This document shows, one piece after another, positions 9,773 through 24,700 of a stretch of 64,000 bases of DNA (its first letter is position 1; each line of letters opens with the position of its first letter). The notes below the pieces were generated by a model. The model ran no database searches, was not told where the DNA came from, and was given only the letters and a program-made list of their open reading frames with translations. A program made the position numbers and the translations under genes. Source of the stretch: Notospermus geniculatus (lineage: Eukaryota; Nemertea; Pilidiophora; Heteronemertea; Lineidae); NCBI GenBank assembly GCA_002633025.1, contig NMRB01001603.1, forward strand, positions 91,511-155,510. Direction: 5' to 3'.

Positions 9773-12700
9773 ATGAGTAAAAAGAAGGGGTCTAGAGGAG
9801 GAAGGAGTAATGAACTTTTAGCCCAGGTAGTTGACAATTCCGTCATGTGACTTTAGATCTAGTACTTTCGGTGGTAGACTGTTTTCATCTTCTTGTGTTG
9901 TCTGCATCATGATCATCAGATGGATGCAGTGCATGCATGCTTGTAGTAGCTAGGCCTACATAGGCTAGGCCTATCCCGCATACAAAAATGATAGACAGTT
10001 TCATTTCATACTAAACAAAAAATTCCACTGGAAAAATCGACTGTTTAAGGGCTAGGCCCACTCACCAAATTTTCCAATCCCACTTTTCTGAAATGTCAAA
10101 TATCTTTAAAACACTACAGTCTTTTTACTTTGCATCTAGGCCTACACCTAAATTATCAGACGGACAGTGCAACAACTAAAACGACAAATTAGTTTGTGGT
10201 CGATCCACTCATTAGCTGAAACAAAGGGTACAGCTTTCGGTACATAATGCCGCCTTATTACAAAGAATCAAGAGACTATCTTCTGTATACCAGTAACTTT
10301 GGTTTGTATCTACACGTTAATGAAGTCAGAATTCCAAAATTCGTTTTCATTGTTGAGAAAATCTCATTTTTGTGAAAATTTTCTCAAGCTATGCCCTTTA
10401 TTGGAGGTTTGACCATTCCAGACATGAGCAATAACAACAATTGACTGAGTATGGTAACTCAATGGGCTTGTATTGTGGAACCAAGCAGTCCTGGAATTCT
10501 ATTCAAATGTCAGGTATGCCAGGGAGGCTTACATCATAATGCCACTGTACATTCTGAATAGGAGTGGGCCTACCAGTATGCAGTGCATTGAGTTCAGAGG
10601 GTTTAGTCTAGAAACCCTTTGCTTAGGACTGACATTCAAGCTGAAAATTTTATGGAGAAAAATAAGCATTTTCATCAGTTTTCAAAACAAATTTTGAAAT
10701 TCTAACTTCATCAACGTGTAGATACAAACCTCAGGTTATAAGTACGCAGGAAATAAACTCTTTGTTTTTTGTGATAAAGCCACATTATGTACCGAAAGGT
10801 GCACCATTGTTTTAGCTAATTAGGGCATCAGTTGGTGACAAACTCCACATTTTTGTTTTTCCACTGTCCATCCTGGTACATTTGGTGCAGCTGTAGTTCA
10901 AAATGGCCAGGGCATTTCAAAGATATTTGACATTTTTAGAAAACAGGACTCTGAAAATTTGGTGAGTGGACCTAGCCCTTAATTGTTTTTCTATTGCATA
11001 TCAGATGGGTATGCTCCCTGGAATGGGTTATGGTGATGACGACGATGATGATGATGACCTTGAGGCTGAACTGATGGCTCTGCAAGGGATGACATCCCCT
11101 CCAAAACAGTCATCTAGAAAAAAAGGTATGAAATTACATTGTAAATGTAATTTACAATTACATCCAGTTAAATCGCAATAAAATAAAGGAATTTTACATA
11201 TTTTTTACCTATAGTTGAAGCAGTACATGTACTTCACCACTTCTTGATGTTTTAGGATTTCGACTTGGTATAATGCTGCTTTCAGAACTGCAAGAATATT
11301 TCGTTATTTCAGAGGTACTTGATCTGGCTGCAGTTGGCAAAATGGCTGAGGATGCAGCAAGTGTCGATGGTGATGAAGATGATGACGTTGATGACAACGA
11401 GCTCCTGGTAAGATAAGAATTTTGAAGAATTAGTGATCCAGGAAATTCTTTTATTTTCATGTGCGATTTAACAATTTCATAAAACGTATATAAATATCAC
11501 AGTCTTTTCTGGTCTCTCCAACTGAAAAGTGCCTGAGGAAGACCCTGCTTGGGGTCAAAAATTTGCAAGTTCTGGAAGTTGACTTCTTGATATTTATCAC
11601 CTTGTGTGTCAATTTTTGTGCTTTCTTCTTTGGATAAAACATATATATATGTATCAATTACATTTTGCTGTAGTAACATTAACTTCCGCATCATTTTAGG
11701 CAGAACTGCAAGAACTCTCAGGTGGCGACGAACCTAAACCAGTCCCCCGACCATCTCCACAACCTTCGCCAAGCAGAGCTGCACCTCCTGCCCCTGCTCC
11801 TAGGTTCACGTCCCCATCGTCCTCAGCCCAACAAATGAGTGTTCCAGCCCCTGTGGCTAGAGCTCCATCCCCAAGTGGCCCTGCTGGAAAACAGGGTATG
11901 GTGTCATTGCTGCAGGAGAGACTTGAATTGTACAACAGTGCATACAGCCTTGCTCAGGCTGAAGGGAATAGTTCAAAAGCTAGACGGTTGAACAGAGGCA
12001 TAAAGGTACAAGTACTTTAGAGTATCATTCCAGTTTGGCCTTTTTCTCATGATGGATATCTTTCTGAGGTCATCAACCTATGCCTAGGATTTCCTGTCCT
12101 CAGTATTTGGGAGAGCCACGGTGGTGTAGTGGTTTGGGTCTCCGACAACCAGTCAGAGGATCCCGGGTTTGAATCCTACTGTGGCGTGAGACTTGTGCAA
12201 GTCTCTTTGCTGTACTGGCCTCTCTCTACCGGTCGGATATGCTCGGATTGTAGCACTGAATGAGCAGCTCATCTGAGTTCTACTGAAAGGTTTCAGGACA
12301 GACTGGGGTTAAAGTGTAAAGTCGGATGACACCTCTACCGTTCAGACTACAAACCCAAACTTTTAACTTTTTTTAACTTCATATCAAGGATAACAAGTTG
12401 GTAAGAAAAACGACTATGCTTTCTGCAGATACAGCTAATAGATTAACAATATGTTTTCAGACATTGAAAGATCTTATAAAACAAGCCAAAGCTGGAAAAG
12501 CTATTCCAGAGGATGAAATACCCCCGGTTGTCCAAGGAGGACCTACAGGGGGACAGCAAGAAAGCAGCCCTGCAGCCACTCCAATGGAAACAGGTAGATT
12601 ACATCTTCAGTCTTACCAACCTCTGCAGCAGATTCTGAGTTCCTGCAAATTTGACATTTTGGAAGGTGCTCACTATCCTCAATATATTTTGGCATATGAA

Positions 12701-15700
12701 ATTGGCATTAATGGCAGAAAAGGCTAAGATGGGTCGCTTTTTCACAATTTCCATTATCCAGTCCTGGCCACTGAGGTGACTTACGGCTGTCTATTTCTGC
12801 AAAATTACGAGCATTGAGTATCCTGGGTATTGCCAATGTAAATTTATTTTCACATGTTGTCTTGCAGCTCCATCTCCACCAGCACCATCTCAACCCCAAG
12901 CGATGGAAACTGAGCCAGCACCTCTTGTGTCTCTTGAAGAAACTGATGCACCACTGTCAGCTGAAGTGCAACAAAGTAGGTAGTAAATATAGCTTGATAA
13001 GTTATAATTAATTTTTGAAAAAAATTTTCTTTCTTGGAAAAAAAATTGCCAAAAAAAGTATTTGACACATAAGGTTCAGGACGTGATATAACGTCCTATG
13101 CAATGTGAAGCGCCATTTCCTTGCACGGCGTACTATTACGTCCTACGCAAGCTGAGATCCTTGGGTGTTTTCGTGAGTTCCCCGGATTTTGTGATGACGT
13201 AATATGACATCCTACCCAGTTAATGGGTTAATAAAGTTCTTGTGAAAATCGCTTTATTCAAGCTGACATCATATGATTAGTGAATTCTGAACGTGTCAAA
13301 TTTCAGGTATAGCTGTAATGACTGAGCGACGCGAGCAGTATAAAATTGCAGCAGTCGAAGCAAAGAAGTCTGGTGACATGGAGACGGCAAGGTCTTATTT
13401 CAGAACAGCAAAGGTATGTGTGAAAAAATCCTTCGAGTTGTATCAATTTTTACCATGAATTGAAGAGAAAGTTGGCCAGTTACGTGTGCTTGCCGATGAA
13501 CGTTTGACCGACTTCTAATAGGACCTTCAGGTCTATACTCTGATTCAAGATAATCATGCACATGTAACTGGTTCCATTTGTGGTTTGTGGTTAGGTTCCA
13601 TTGCAAGGTAAAATGAGTGCAAATATGACTGGACATTCTGGAAAGCACTTTATGGTGGATTGGTCTTGTGATGACTTGTTGAGCGAATAATATAAGTGCT
13701 GTACCTCTTATGCTTATGCAAATCAACTCAGAAGTAGCTTGCTGTAATTCCCAGAATCATAACTTGAATTTTTTAATAGTGCACATTGACTCATTTGGAA
13801 TGACATTTTCTGCCCATTACAGCAATTCGATACTGTGATAAATGCAGCGAATGCCGGCAAACCTGTCGACCTCTCAAAGATGCCACCTCCCCCTTCGTCC
13901 GCTTCGACTCCCAGCATCCATGTGGAACGGAATGCCACCCAGGGTCACGGAGAAGTTGCTGGTGCAGCCGCCCCTCAACTGGAATTTGACGTGCCAGAGG
14001 ATTCTTCAGGTATACCAGGAGTAGTGGTAGATCGTGGTTAGATTCATTATTTTCAAACGCAACTCAGGATTGATTTGAGCTGGTTGCCGCCCTGTAAGCT
14101 GAGGTTTCCCTGCAGAAGATTAAAAAACAGTCAAACTGGATTCATTGACTCTGCACCTAGGTTCCTGAAAGACTTATGGACGATTAAGGCTTAGGCATTC
14201 GAATATGCGGTGAAATGCGATGAAATCTGAATTTCTGAGTGCAAATTGCACCAAAACTGGCTCCAAACATATCCATGTACTTGGTACCAACTGATCGATC
14301 GAAGCGCCATCTTTCAAGTACTTTTCGAACAGTGGGTGCCAAAATGTGGATAAAAAAGCCAGAAAAATGAACATAAGTCAGTGATTTGCACAAGGAAATG
14401 CTTTAGAGTTAATACTGGCCTTCCAAGGTGCTCATTGCTGCATCTCATGAAATCAGTTTAACTTCTTTTCACCTCCCCCAAGATGATGTGATGTAACATT
14501 TTGTTTATGTTCCAGTTGATAAAGATCTTTTTGGTGCACCAGATGCCCCTAAAACAGTCCTTGAAGCTCTTCAGCAGCGTTTGGCAAAGTACAAATCTGT
14601 TATCGAACAAGCGAAGAATGAGGGAAATTCGAGTAAAGCTAGGAGAATGGGCAGGATCTCGAAGGTAATATCTGCTGTTGTAATGATCACATGATAATAA
14701 ATAGAATTACAATTGTCCTGCATGGCTCCTTTGATTGAATGGAATCTGTTGAATTATGGAATGGCTTTTTTCACTTGTTCGTGTTCCACCAGCTTCAGCT
14801 TTTGAACTCTTGTCAAATCTTAGGCTCTGGCATGATCCTCTGTGCTTTACTTCTAGCAATATGAAGATGCCATCAAAGCACATAAAGCTGGGCAGCCTGT
14901 GGACTACAGTGAATTGCCCACCCCACCAGGTAAGGTTCTTGAGAGCCAAAAGTTGTCTCAGAAATCGCATGTGTAACTGATTATTGCAGAACATTTTGTG
15001 AAAACTCTGTGATTCTTGAATTGCATGTCTTCATATGAGCACCCTATAGCTGAGGGACCTTGCCAAAGCATGAAATGCACAGTGATATTTTTGCCAGCAA
15101 TGTGTCCAGCATTCTTTGGAAGATCCAGCTAAATAAACAAATTTATTTCCTCAACCCTATCTATCTTCATTCTTTTCTGACAGGGTTTGCCCCGATCCCA
15201 ACTGAATCTGCTCCGGCCCAGCAAATGTCACCACCAGCGGCTAGCCCCCAACGGAGGACGCCTGCTGCCGCGGGAAGTGTTGGTCAGGCAGCTCCTGTTG
15301 CTAGTTCCCCCCCAAAACCGGCAGCTAAACGAATGTCGGGTAAGTAAATCATTACAAATGTTCATGTGAGATTCGAATTGAATGTGAAATGCCATTGAAT
15401 TGTTTTGCCTTTGTTATAGTAATAGATTTCTGGTTCTACTATTATTACAGGTGAAGGGGCAGGTGGTAAATTGCAACAGCAGTTAGTATTCCTTCTTGAG
15501 AGACAGAAGCAGTTCAAAGTGGCCGCCTTGAAGGCAAAGCAGTCTGGTGACAAAGAACAGGCCATGGCTTACCTCAGACAAGCTAAAGTATGTTTCCAGC
15601 AGTGTTGAAACTTGATCACTTTTGAGTCTGCAATTGTTCATTGAATATATTTCATGACTTGTTTTGAGTCAAATGACAATATTTTTGCAGTATGTGCATA

Positions 15701-18700
15701 AAGTGGGTCACACATGAGTGCAATTTTGCCTCCAACTATGGAGATTTTTGCCGCCTACGTGCAAATGCCATCGTGTGCGGTGGTTGGAGGCAGAGGCGGA
15801 GACGGATTTTTTGCCTCCAACGCATATCAAACATGACGGAGTGACGTCATGCCGCATCTACAGGAGACAAATTTACAATCGTGTGCGGCGGCTGACGCAC
15901 CATGTGGGGTGACAGGATGCTGAGACAAAAAACTCTATGGAGGCAACATCGGAGACAGAATTGCACTCATGTGGGGCAGGCTTAATGTCCTGTAAATAAC
16001 AGATCCGTGTGTCCTTTTTTTGCGTGGATTTTCATCAGCCTATTCATTGAGGTACAATTGGGACTGACAAATGTTGTCCTCAGTTGAGAGGTGTCCAAAT
16101 CACAGGGGTCAAAATCAATAAAAAATGCTTGAAATGACCAATTTGGGACTGAAGTTGGGTGTCCTTGATAGAGCGGCATCCGCTAAAGGAGGTATTTCAT
16201 TTATTTTTTATCATTTTGCACCCTTTTTCAGGGTTTTGATCCCATGATAGAATCTTTACAAAGTGGAATTCGTGTTGACATGTCAAAGGTAGGTTCCCTC
16301 TTGTCCTGGTTCCTTTGTGTACCCTTCCATTAAAATAAGTGGCTTGTGCTGGATTTCCTCCTTTGATGTCATAAATTCACCAAATGTTGTCTATAGAGCT
16401 AATAATACTGTATTTGGCACTCAATTATCAATTTGATATTTGTCTTATCGTGAACACCCACTGCCACATTATTGGGAGGATGTCTGGCTTCGTCTATTGC
16501 CTCCAGAATATTCGACAGTGCGTTGAAGTTGCCTGAATCTTCTGTGTTTGTAAATTACCAGGTACCAAGACCACCTGGAATGGAAGAAGAGAATTTACAA
16601 TCATATGAATTTGTCGAAGTGGATGATTGCACGGAAGAAACAGGAGATAGAGATGAAATGTTTAAAAAGCTTGAGCAGGATCTTATCAATCAAATTCGGG
16701 TAAGTTGAGGTTATTCTGCGGATAGCATGGTGTTGGTCTGGTAAGGGTGTGACTGTCTGACTTGTAATTCCCGGTTCTGTCACCACTTGGTACTCTCGAC
16801 TGCTCTGAAGGGATCAAGTGAGACACTGCTCCTTGAGTTCCCCAGAAAGGGGTCTGGAGTGAGTGGGGTAAATATGAAGTTGGTTGATCATGCTCATTGC
16901 AGTGGACATCAGACTATGAACCTAAATCTCGACCTTGTTTACCTTTGATTGAGGCAACACCTCAAATAACATGTCACTGGTGCATCTGACAGTATAAGTA
17001 AAGTCGTCTCTGATATTTGCAAATTTTCGGCCCCAATTGTGGTCTTCCTCAGGCACTTTCTAGTAGAGATCCCAGAATGAATGAGCTGGATCGTAATTGT
17101 GGATTAATAGTTATAATGATAAGAAACCCTGAAAAAATAGGAAGGTGTGAAAAGTTTAGGTTGATAACACTGATGCATCTGATATGAGAGTAAATTGTCA
17201 AGCTGTTCCCTACTGGACGGGAGCCAGTTAATTCACCCAATACAGTATACTATCTACAGAGCTGATAATGCCCAACTTGGTCTCGGCTCTCTCTCCAATA
17301 CATGTATTTTCAGTGTGCTGAGATCGCCACGTCGTTGGATAACATCTCTTCTTGTATTTCAGATATCCGGTACTAACTCTAATCATTTTACGCACACGGG
17401 AGACATAGCTGCTGCTGATAGGTCAGTAATGATTGTTACTTCAAATACGATTCGATTGTAGTCTCTTTAGGTCACTCAAATCCATTGGCTCAATCAGTAC
17501 AGCTTGTGTGAGAATTACAGCAAATATTTCAAAAGTTGTCCTTCAGATGACTAAAATACACAACCTTTCTTCAAATATTTGTTCTGGCAGTGAAGGATTG
17601 CATTTATTTTTAAGATTTGATAAATTAGGCCAGAACTGTCGCAAAGATTTAGATGCCTTGAAGAATGCTTACAAGTATGGTGATCCCGTGCCGAGATTTC
17701 ATTATGAAACAAAAGAATTTAAGATCGTCAAGTAAGTGTGAGACATGTTTATTAATTTTGTTGAAGTAAATCTCTTATGTGGCCTTTCTGAGTGTTTGTC
17801 ATTTGGATAGGATCACAGTTACTTGAATTCTAAATGTTGAAGAAGCAGCTCACAAGAATATGATTTTCCATGTATCTTATTCGTATACTATCGCCTTCAG
17901 ATGCTGCACAGACCTTGCTGACAATGACCTTGACCTAAGTATAGTGAGAGGAATTCATTATAATCCTCCCTCAGGTAGGTAATCTTATTAGTTATGTCAA
18001 TGAAGTTAGTTCACTTTTCTGGCAATTTTCTTCCAAGAGGGTTCAAAAGTNCTGGAGTGAGATACTTGCCTGAGTAACAACTTTTTTGTCTGAACTGGTC
18101 AGATGTTGCCAAGTCCCATCTACATGTAAATGAGAGTTTGCCCGAAGTAGTTTACTGTTGGTGGATGACAGTCTAAGTGAAGTTTTATACTGAATTTGAG
18201 TGAAATTTTCTCGTGTAAGATTGAAGTTATTCCAAAATCATTCTTTTTTTGACAGGTTATACACCAGAACAGTTAGACACATATGTGAAATATGAGTTTC
18301 CATTTCCTACTGTAAGTACTGCTGCAGCACTAGTCCTTCATGATCTCCCTTAGCCAAATCCAATTGGAATTGAACATGGTGTGCGGTAGTCATGGGGTGG
18401 TAGTTGCCATCGAACTTTGAAAAGTACAGTAGTACAACCTTGACTTTGAAAAGACTTACAAACAAAAAGATAATGCATTATTGGTATGAATCGATCCCTA
18501 ATATTTTCCCTCATTTAATTTCAGGATGATTGTCCAAAGGGTCAAACAGACACAGTGAAAAATACAGCATGTCCTGGTGAGGCTTTTGTCCTGCAGAATA
18601 TTCACCTTGGCTGGTGGAAATTGCGTCTACAACTATATCAAACCAGTCATTTACACTGTCTAGCAGTCATTGCCCACAAGTTTTTAGGCAGTGTACTGCA

Positions 18701-21700
18701 ACGTGCTTGGCATAGAGGGGCAAAAGAAAAGCTGCACTTACTGGAAAAAAATCCTGTCAAACTTTGTTAAAAATCCGCACATTGCACCTATTCTGTGACC
18801 GCAGATTCTTAGGTCCTTTAAATTGTTTGTTTCAGAGTATGATAAGTCTTTCAAGATACCAATCAACAGAAAATCACGTTCATTTCAAAGGATGATGAAG
18901 TTAAAATTTATCAAATTTGAGATCTATTATCGCAGGTTAGTTCTGTGTGCTCTGCTCTCCAGCTATGAAACAATGACTGAAGTAATTCTGCTGCTTTTCT
19001 GCTCTTTTCAACAACAAATTTCTATCTGCAATAGTAGAATTTTGCACAAAAAAACAAGAAATACTCCACGTCTATGACGTATGAAATGTTTATCACTTCC
19101 AGGGGAATTCTGAAGAGTGACAAAGTATTGGGAACTGCAAGTATCAAGCTACAACCGCTTGAGACCCACTGTGAACTCCATGAGTGCTTAGATGTAAGCT
19201 TGAGTCTTTTCTGTTACATGTTTATTCGGTGAAAAGTGCCAGTCTCCCTATACAGTTGGATGTTTGACAATCTTTATAAATCTCATATCAAACCAGATGC
19301 TAGTCAATTTGATCTCTCTATGACTTGAGCTCCGGGTTCAAATAACGTGTGATTTGGTGCACTGAGTGTTGAGTACTGGGAAAATAAGAAGACATAGGGT
19401 TAAGAGGGTGAATGAAAATTTCATCTTGGCTGGGTCCTGACCCTTGAATGATATTCGCGAGTGAGATCCCTGTGTTAGTTGAGGTGCATCTGTCATCACT
19501 AACTTATTATCATGACAGCAGTGAACCAGATGAACAGAGTGAAGACATTGGAGATGAATTTACAATGCTTAGTTCAGCGATTCAATAGGATTTGACAGCG
19601 TAAATCACAGTGACTTAGCCTAATTAATTCCACTTCTCACTCTCCAGTTGATGGACGGTCGACGACCTTGTGGAGGTCGATTAGAGGTCAGGGTCAGAAT
19701 ACGTGAGCCTCTCTTGTCAAAGGAAGAAGAAACTGTGAAGGAGAAGTGGCTTGTTATCGACAAGTTCAACCGATCATTAAAACCTGAGGTGGGCAAATAC
19801 GTTTTTATTTCCTATGTACTTAGTTACTGACATTTGCAATGACTTTATCTCTTTCTATTCCGGATTCTGTTGTTTGTATCCATGTAGTAATTGTGTTAGC
19901 GTTGCTGTCATTATTTTCTGTTGCCGTTAGTTTTCATGTTAGTTGAATTGTTCTTTTGTTTCTCTGTTCTTATTAGTCGACGCGTCCAAGAACAAGATCA
20001 CGAGTGAGTGTTGTCATATGTGCTTACAAATCCATGTACTGTAGTTCTTTCTTTTTGTTTTGGTCACATTTTCTTGTGGACCACCTTTTCCAACACGAGG
20101 GATGATGCACTTTTGCACTTATCTAAAGTTTTTGCTGTCTAATTCGCAAACTCCAAAACAACGTGAAACCAAAGTCAGTATTAGTGAAACGCTAGGTCCA
20201 CAAAAGAAAATCATAGCTCTGGACTCCTGTCTGATGACATATCTGATGATGCCATGATTGTCCTGGCCTGAAATTTGAAAACCACGCCAAATGACGTGGT
20301 CACATTTGAAGGGTTAAAGCCCCACAATATTGAATTTTACGATATTTTCAAAACGTTAGGAGAGTGCACATAGAGGTCCCATAGCCTCGTGAAGGTCCCC
20401 AAAATGCTTGCCTCATACGCACTTCACAGAATCAAGGCCTAGTTTTCAGCACGCATTGGAAAAAACTGCAGGGAGAGCTCTAATGTATTCCGACAGAGCG
20501 TAGTACATTTTACACTACGCTGACGTCGTGCGGGAATCGCCGCGATGATTTGCGTTTTTCACATTCAATACAGTGGGGCTTTAAGATATTGCCCTATCAA
20601 ATGCCATCAGCACTCGTCTATTTTGCAGGGTTCGTACGGGTGCTTGAAATCCTTGAATATCAATGAATTTTAGGAATAAATTCTCCAGGACCTGGAATAT
20701 CCTTGAATTCTGACAAATCTTTAAAATGTCAATGAAAGTCCTTATATTTTAAAATTCAATTGCTTCAAAACCGAAGTGTTGTCAAATTTTTGGGTCGCAA
20801 GATTTCCCAAAAGCCGCACCGGGAATCGATAAAATCGCACCGCTAACGTAATTCATGCAGACTCCAACTGTCTGCATAAATTATTGACTTCGCGGTTCCC
20901 ACCGAAGCTTCTGCGCATGCGCGACCCGCGGCGTCAACACAATGAATGGCGTCGTTCATGCCACTATTGTGTTGATTATTTACTCATTCTTTCCGAAGTT
21001 TTGATGACTCTGGGGTTTTGTTTTGTCAAGATGCCGGGGAAATACCCACCCTGGCATACAAATTTGATGAAAATGTCCTTGAATTTTGCTGAAATCAGAC
21101 CTTGAAAGTCCTTAAAAAGTCCTTGAAATTTGAGAGCCTAAAGGTGTACGAACCCTGATTTTGATGGCTTCTCCAATGTTTCCCTCATATGATACATGAC
21201 TGCACATTGTTTAATAGGATCTATTTTCATCTGATTTTGTTTTTCAGTCCCCTGCTGCTAATTCTGGTGCTACTAGGTAAGTCTGTCTATACATCTTTGC
21301 TCATCATTTTCTGAGAGGATATAAGAACTTGGAGATCGAAAAGTTCATTGTACCATGAAAAACTTACCTGACTTTTCTGCCTTTCCTGGTTGGGGTCATT
21401 CCTGTACCCTCTTTTGCATGTTTTTGGCAATGATTTATGAACACTTATTGATACTTACTCTAAAAAATCCTGCAAAGAAATTTCTATGGACCAGATTGGA
21501 TTAATAGAATCAATGTTGTAGGCCCTTGTCCAGAATAAAATCATCTACCACTGGGTATTGCCCGAGTTAGATTTGGCCGACAAATCTGTAAAATTGACCG
21601 TGAAATTCTGAAATTTGGAGCAAATCATTGAAATTCACCACAGATTTCAATGTTTCTGGTACAGTGCACCCCCTCTTTTCCGAAATCATGGATCCGCCCC

Positions 21701-24700
21701 TGTTGAGGTCACCTAAATTCTGTCACTTTCTGAATTTCAATCAACAGATAGCTGACTTTGTGTGTCAAGATCAATCAAATCCTCTTGTTGCACCATTTCC
21801 CAAGTTAAAAAAGCACACCACTCCAAAGTTACAAAAACTCCTTTAGGCACCAACAAACTAACTTGGACTCCTTGTTTTATTTTTGGCAGGAGACCATCCA
21901 AATCGAGTGTTTGTGCTGTGTCGTAAGGGCCTTATGCTTTGGATTGATTGGAAATGGTGCAACAGATTATCCAGTTTCACTCAAAGTCTGCTACTGTACC
22001 ATCGGCACTAAGTCTAACAAATGACTTCGGTCACATTCCTTATTATATGTGTGCCTGCCCCTGTTGATACTCAAGAAAGTTTTTGCGAGCTTTACAAAAT
22101 GTGTAAAATGTATACTCACTGTTATATACAACTTCTGAGATATCGGTGTTCATTTGTTTTCGTGAGATTATCATCTTGTTGAAGCTATATGTTGATTTTA
22201 ATTGACAATCCGAGATCTGTAAGTTTTACAGATACAACTTATATGGATATCAGTATGAATGTACATGGAGGTTCAAAATGTTCAGGACAATTCCGTCCAA
22301 CATAGACTCATACATGTAGGTATCTGTGTACATCATTAGTTGTTGACCTCCAAATCCATAGATTCGTCTGTGATGAGAATCCAAACTATAGGCCTAAGAG
22401 AGGGAAATCTATCTTTATTTTTGTCATAACTTTCCTATCTCATGTGGCTGTCTGGTTGCATTCTTGCCCCCAATGCTGCTGCTGCAGTTTATTGTACCTA
22501 GGGTACATATTGAAATTGCACTTGTTGTGCCAAAATTAGAACTGTATTAAATGTTAGATTTAACATATCTACATAGGCTACCGGTACTTTGGTCAGAAAT
22601 TCTATACTCCTTATACAACATTTTAGTATAGATGATAATGTTACCACTTTAGTCATCTATTCTGTACTGATATATGATTTCTAACATGTGGTACTTACAT
22701 TCTACACATAGTTAGAAATTCTATACCGGGTACTCAACTCTTTACCATTACATGTATTCACTTTTGGGATCTCTACTAGAAAGTGCCTGAGGAAGACCGG
22801 GATTGGGGTTGAAAATTTGCGAAATTCAGAGATGAATTTATGTTTACTATCATTTTGTGTGTCATTTTTTGCACTCTATGTTGGATTTTACATGTAGTAC
22901 AGTATTCCTATATCTAAAATACATGTACATGTATAGCACAAAAAACAACACACAAAATGACAGTATTCGTAAGTAAAGTTTTCTCCAATATTCGCAAAGT
23001 ACAGTATTGTGGTAGTGTTACCACTGATATTAGACTTCTGTTCCTTTCCACTGATATTCCTGAGATATGACTTCTGACTTGTGATAATTGTTGTACAAAA
23101 TAATAAATCTTGCCACTGAAAGGGAAAATAAATTATTTATTGTTTTCAATTACTATATTCCTTTCATCATTGCACTAAGCCCTGGACATACCACCAGTAC
23201 ATGCCTGTTGAGCTAAGGAATTGTCCAAAATGGCTGCCAGAGCCACCATCTTGAATTTTGTGTCTTAGGAATCTGCAGACCAAGTGCACCGTTTGGGTGT
23301 AGATACCCAACCGAGAGCCTCCAGTGCAGTGAGGAGTACATTACAGATTTGAGAGAAGGAAACAGAAATTTAGGGGTGGCTCTGCTTTGGTGTGATGGGC
23401 CTCTCCTGCAGTAAATGGGCTGTGCACGGTCACAGGAACTTGGATTACAACCAAGCTACAAGCTGCTGTAATCTGTGGGTGTGTGATCAATAGAAGGAAT
23501 AGCTCTATCTTGTACTATCAAATGCATTATAGTGCAGAGTAAAGCTATTAGATCAGTCAAGCATGTTCCCATTCATTACTTATGGAGATGTAGTCTTTTA
23601 TCCTGTAATGGCAGCAGGGATGTTGCAGCAAACAAGGGCGGATCCACGATTTTGGCAAAGAGGGGGCGCACTGTGCTAGAAACATTGAAATCCGTGGTGA
23701 ATTTCAATGATTTGCTCCAAATTTCAGAATTTCACGGTCGATTTTACAGATTTGTTGACCGAAGGGGGCGTGCGCCGGGTGTGCCCCCTGGATCCGCGAC
23801 TGGTAAAGATCTGTTTTGTGAAAAATCTCATGTACTGAACCTTGCATTGCAAGCTTTATATCAAACTCAACATTTTGTTTGGTTCTCTTTCCAGCATTGA
23901 GGTTTTAAGGTTCGAAAAACAGTTACTTGATAAAAAGGTAAATATAACTCAATATTCGCAAATTGAGTTTTGAATCTCTGCAGGACATTCTAGATTATCA
24001 ATGGCGACAAGAATATACATGTATTCTTGATGACGATAAACACTACAGCTCCGACACAATTTGTTAATTTGAAATCTGGTGCTAGAATGAAAATTCCCAC
24101 AGAAAGCCTCTGCTGTACAAAGTGTTTTTCAAAGATTAATGAAGATCATATCTTTTTCTTCAAGATTGCGACATATCAGAGACAGCTGACCCCAGCACAA
24201 ATGACGTCACTTCAGCAGAAGAGTCAACAATTGCAAGAACAGGCATTAAAGATTCAACAGGGGTTGAAACAGGGCGGGATAAATGCATACAGAGGTAATT
24301 AAATTGTCCTGTGGCTGATATTTCAATGTTTCTTGCGCTGTGCTGTCAAAAATTATGAACTACAGGGTGGACCAGAGAGAGTGTCCCTCAAACAATTGCA
24401 TTTCTATTGTTTCCCTATTGTTCGAGGGACACTTTCTCAGGCCCACCCTGTAGTTGTTAAAGCGAATCGATAGCGGATTTTGTTTACATTTGGCTGGTGT
24501 TTGTAAACACAAAATTCAGCCAATCAAAATGCACGAAAATTTCTTTGTTGACATTCTGGAGAAGTTTGTTTACATTTTTTCCTGAAAATTCGTCCCCTTT
24601 CAAATTCTATTTCTAAATCAAATTTTTTCGCTATCGATTCGCTTTAAAACTATTCAATAAACAATATTTCTATCACTTTTATTAGAGTATGCAGCCTCAA

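Noticed and set aside
17591-17614. Earlier acceptor for CC2D1 exon 16 (GGCAG at 17590)
   Set aside because: The acceptor at 17614 gives AADRFDKLG, matching the family pattern, whereas the earlier one adds eight residues with no match.
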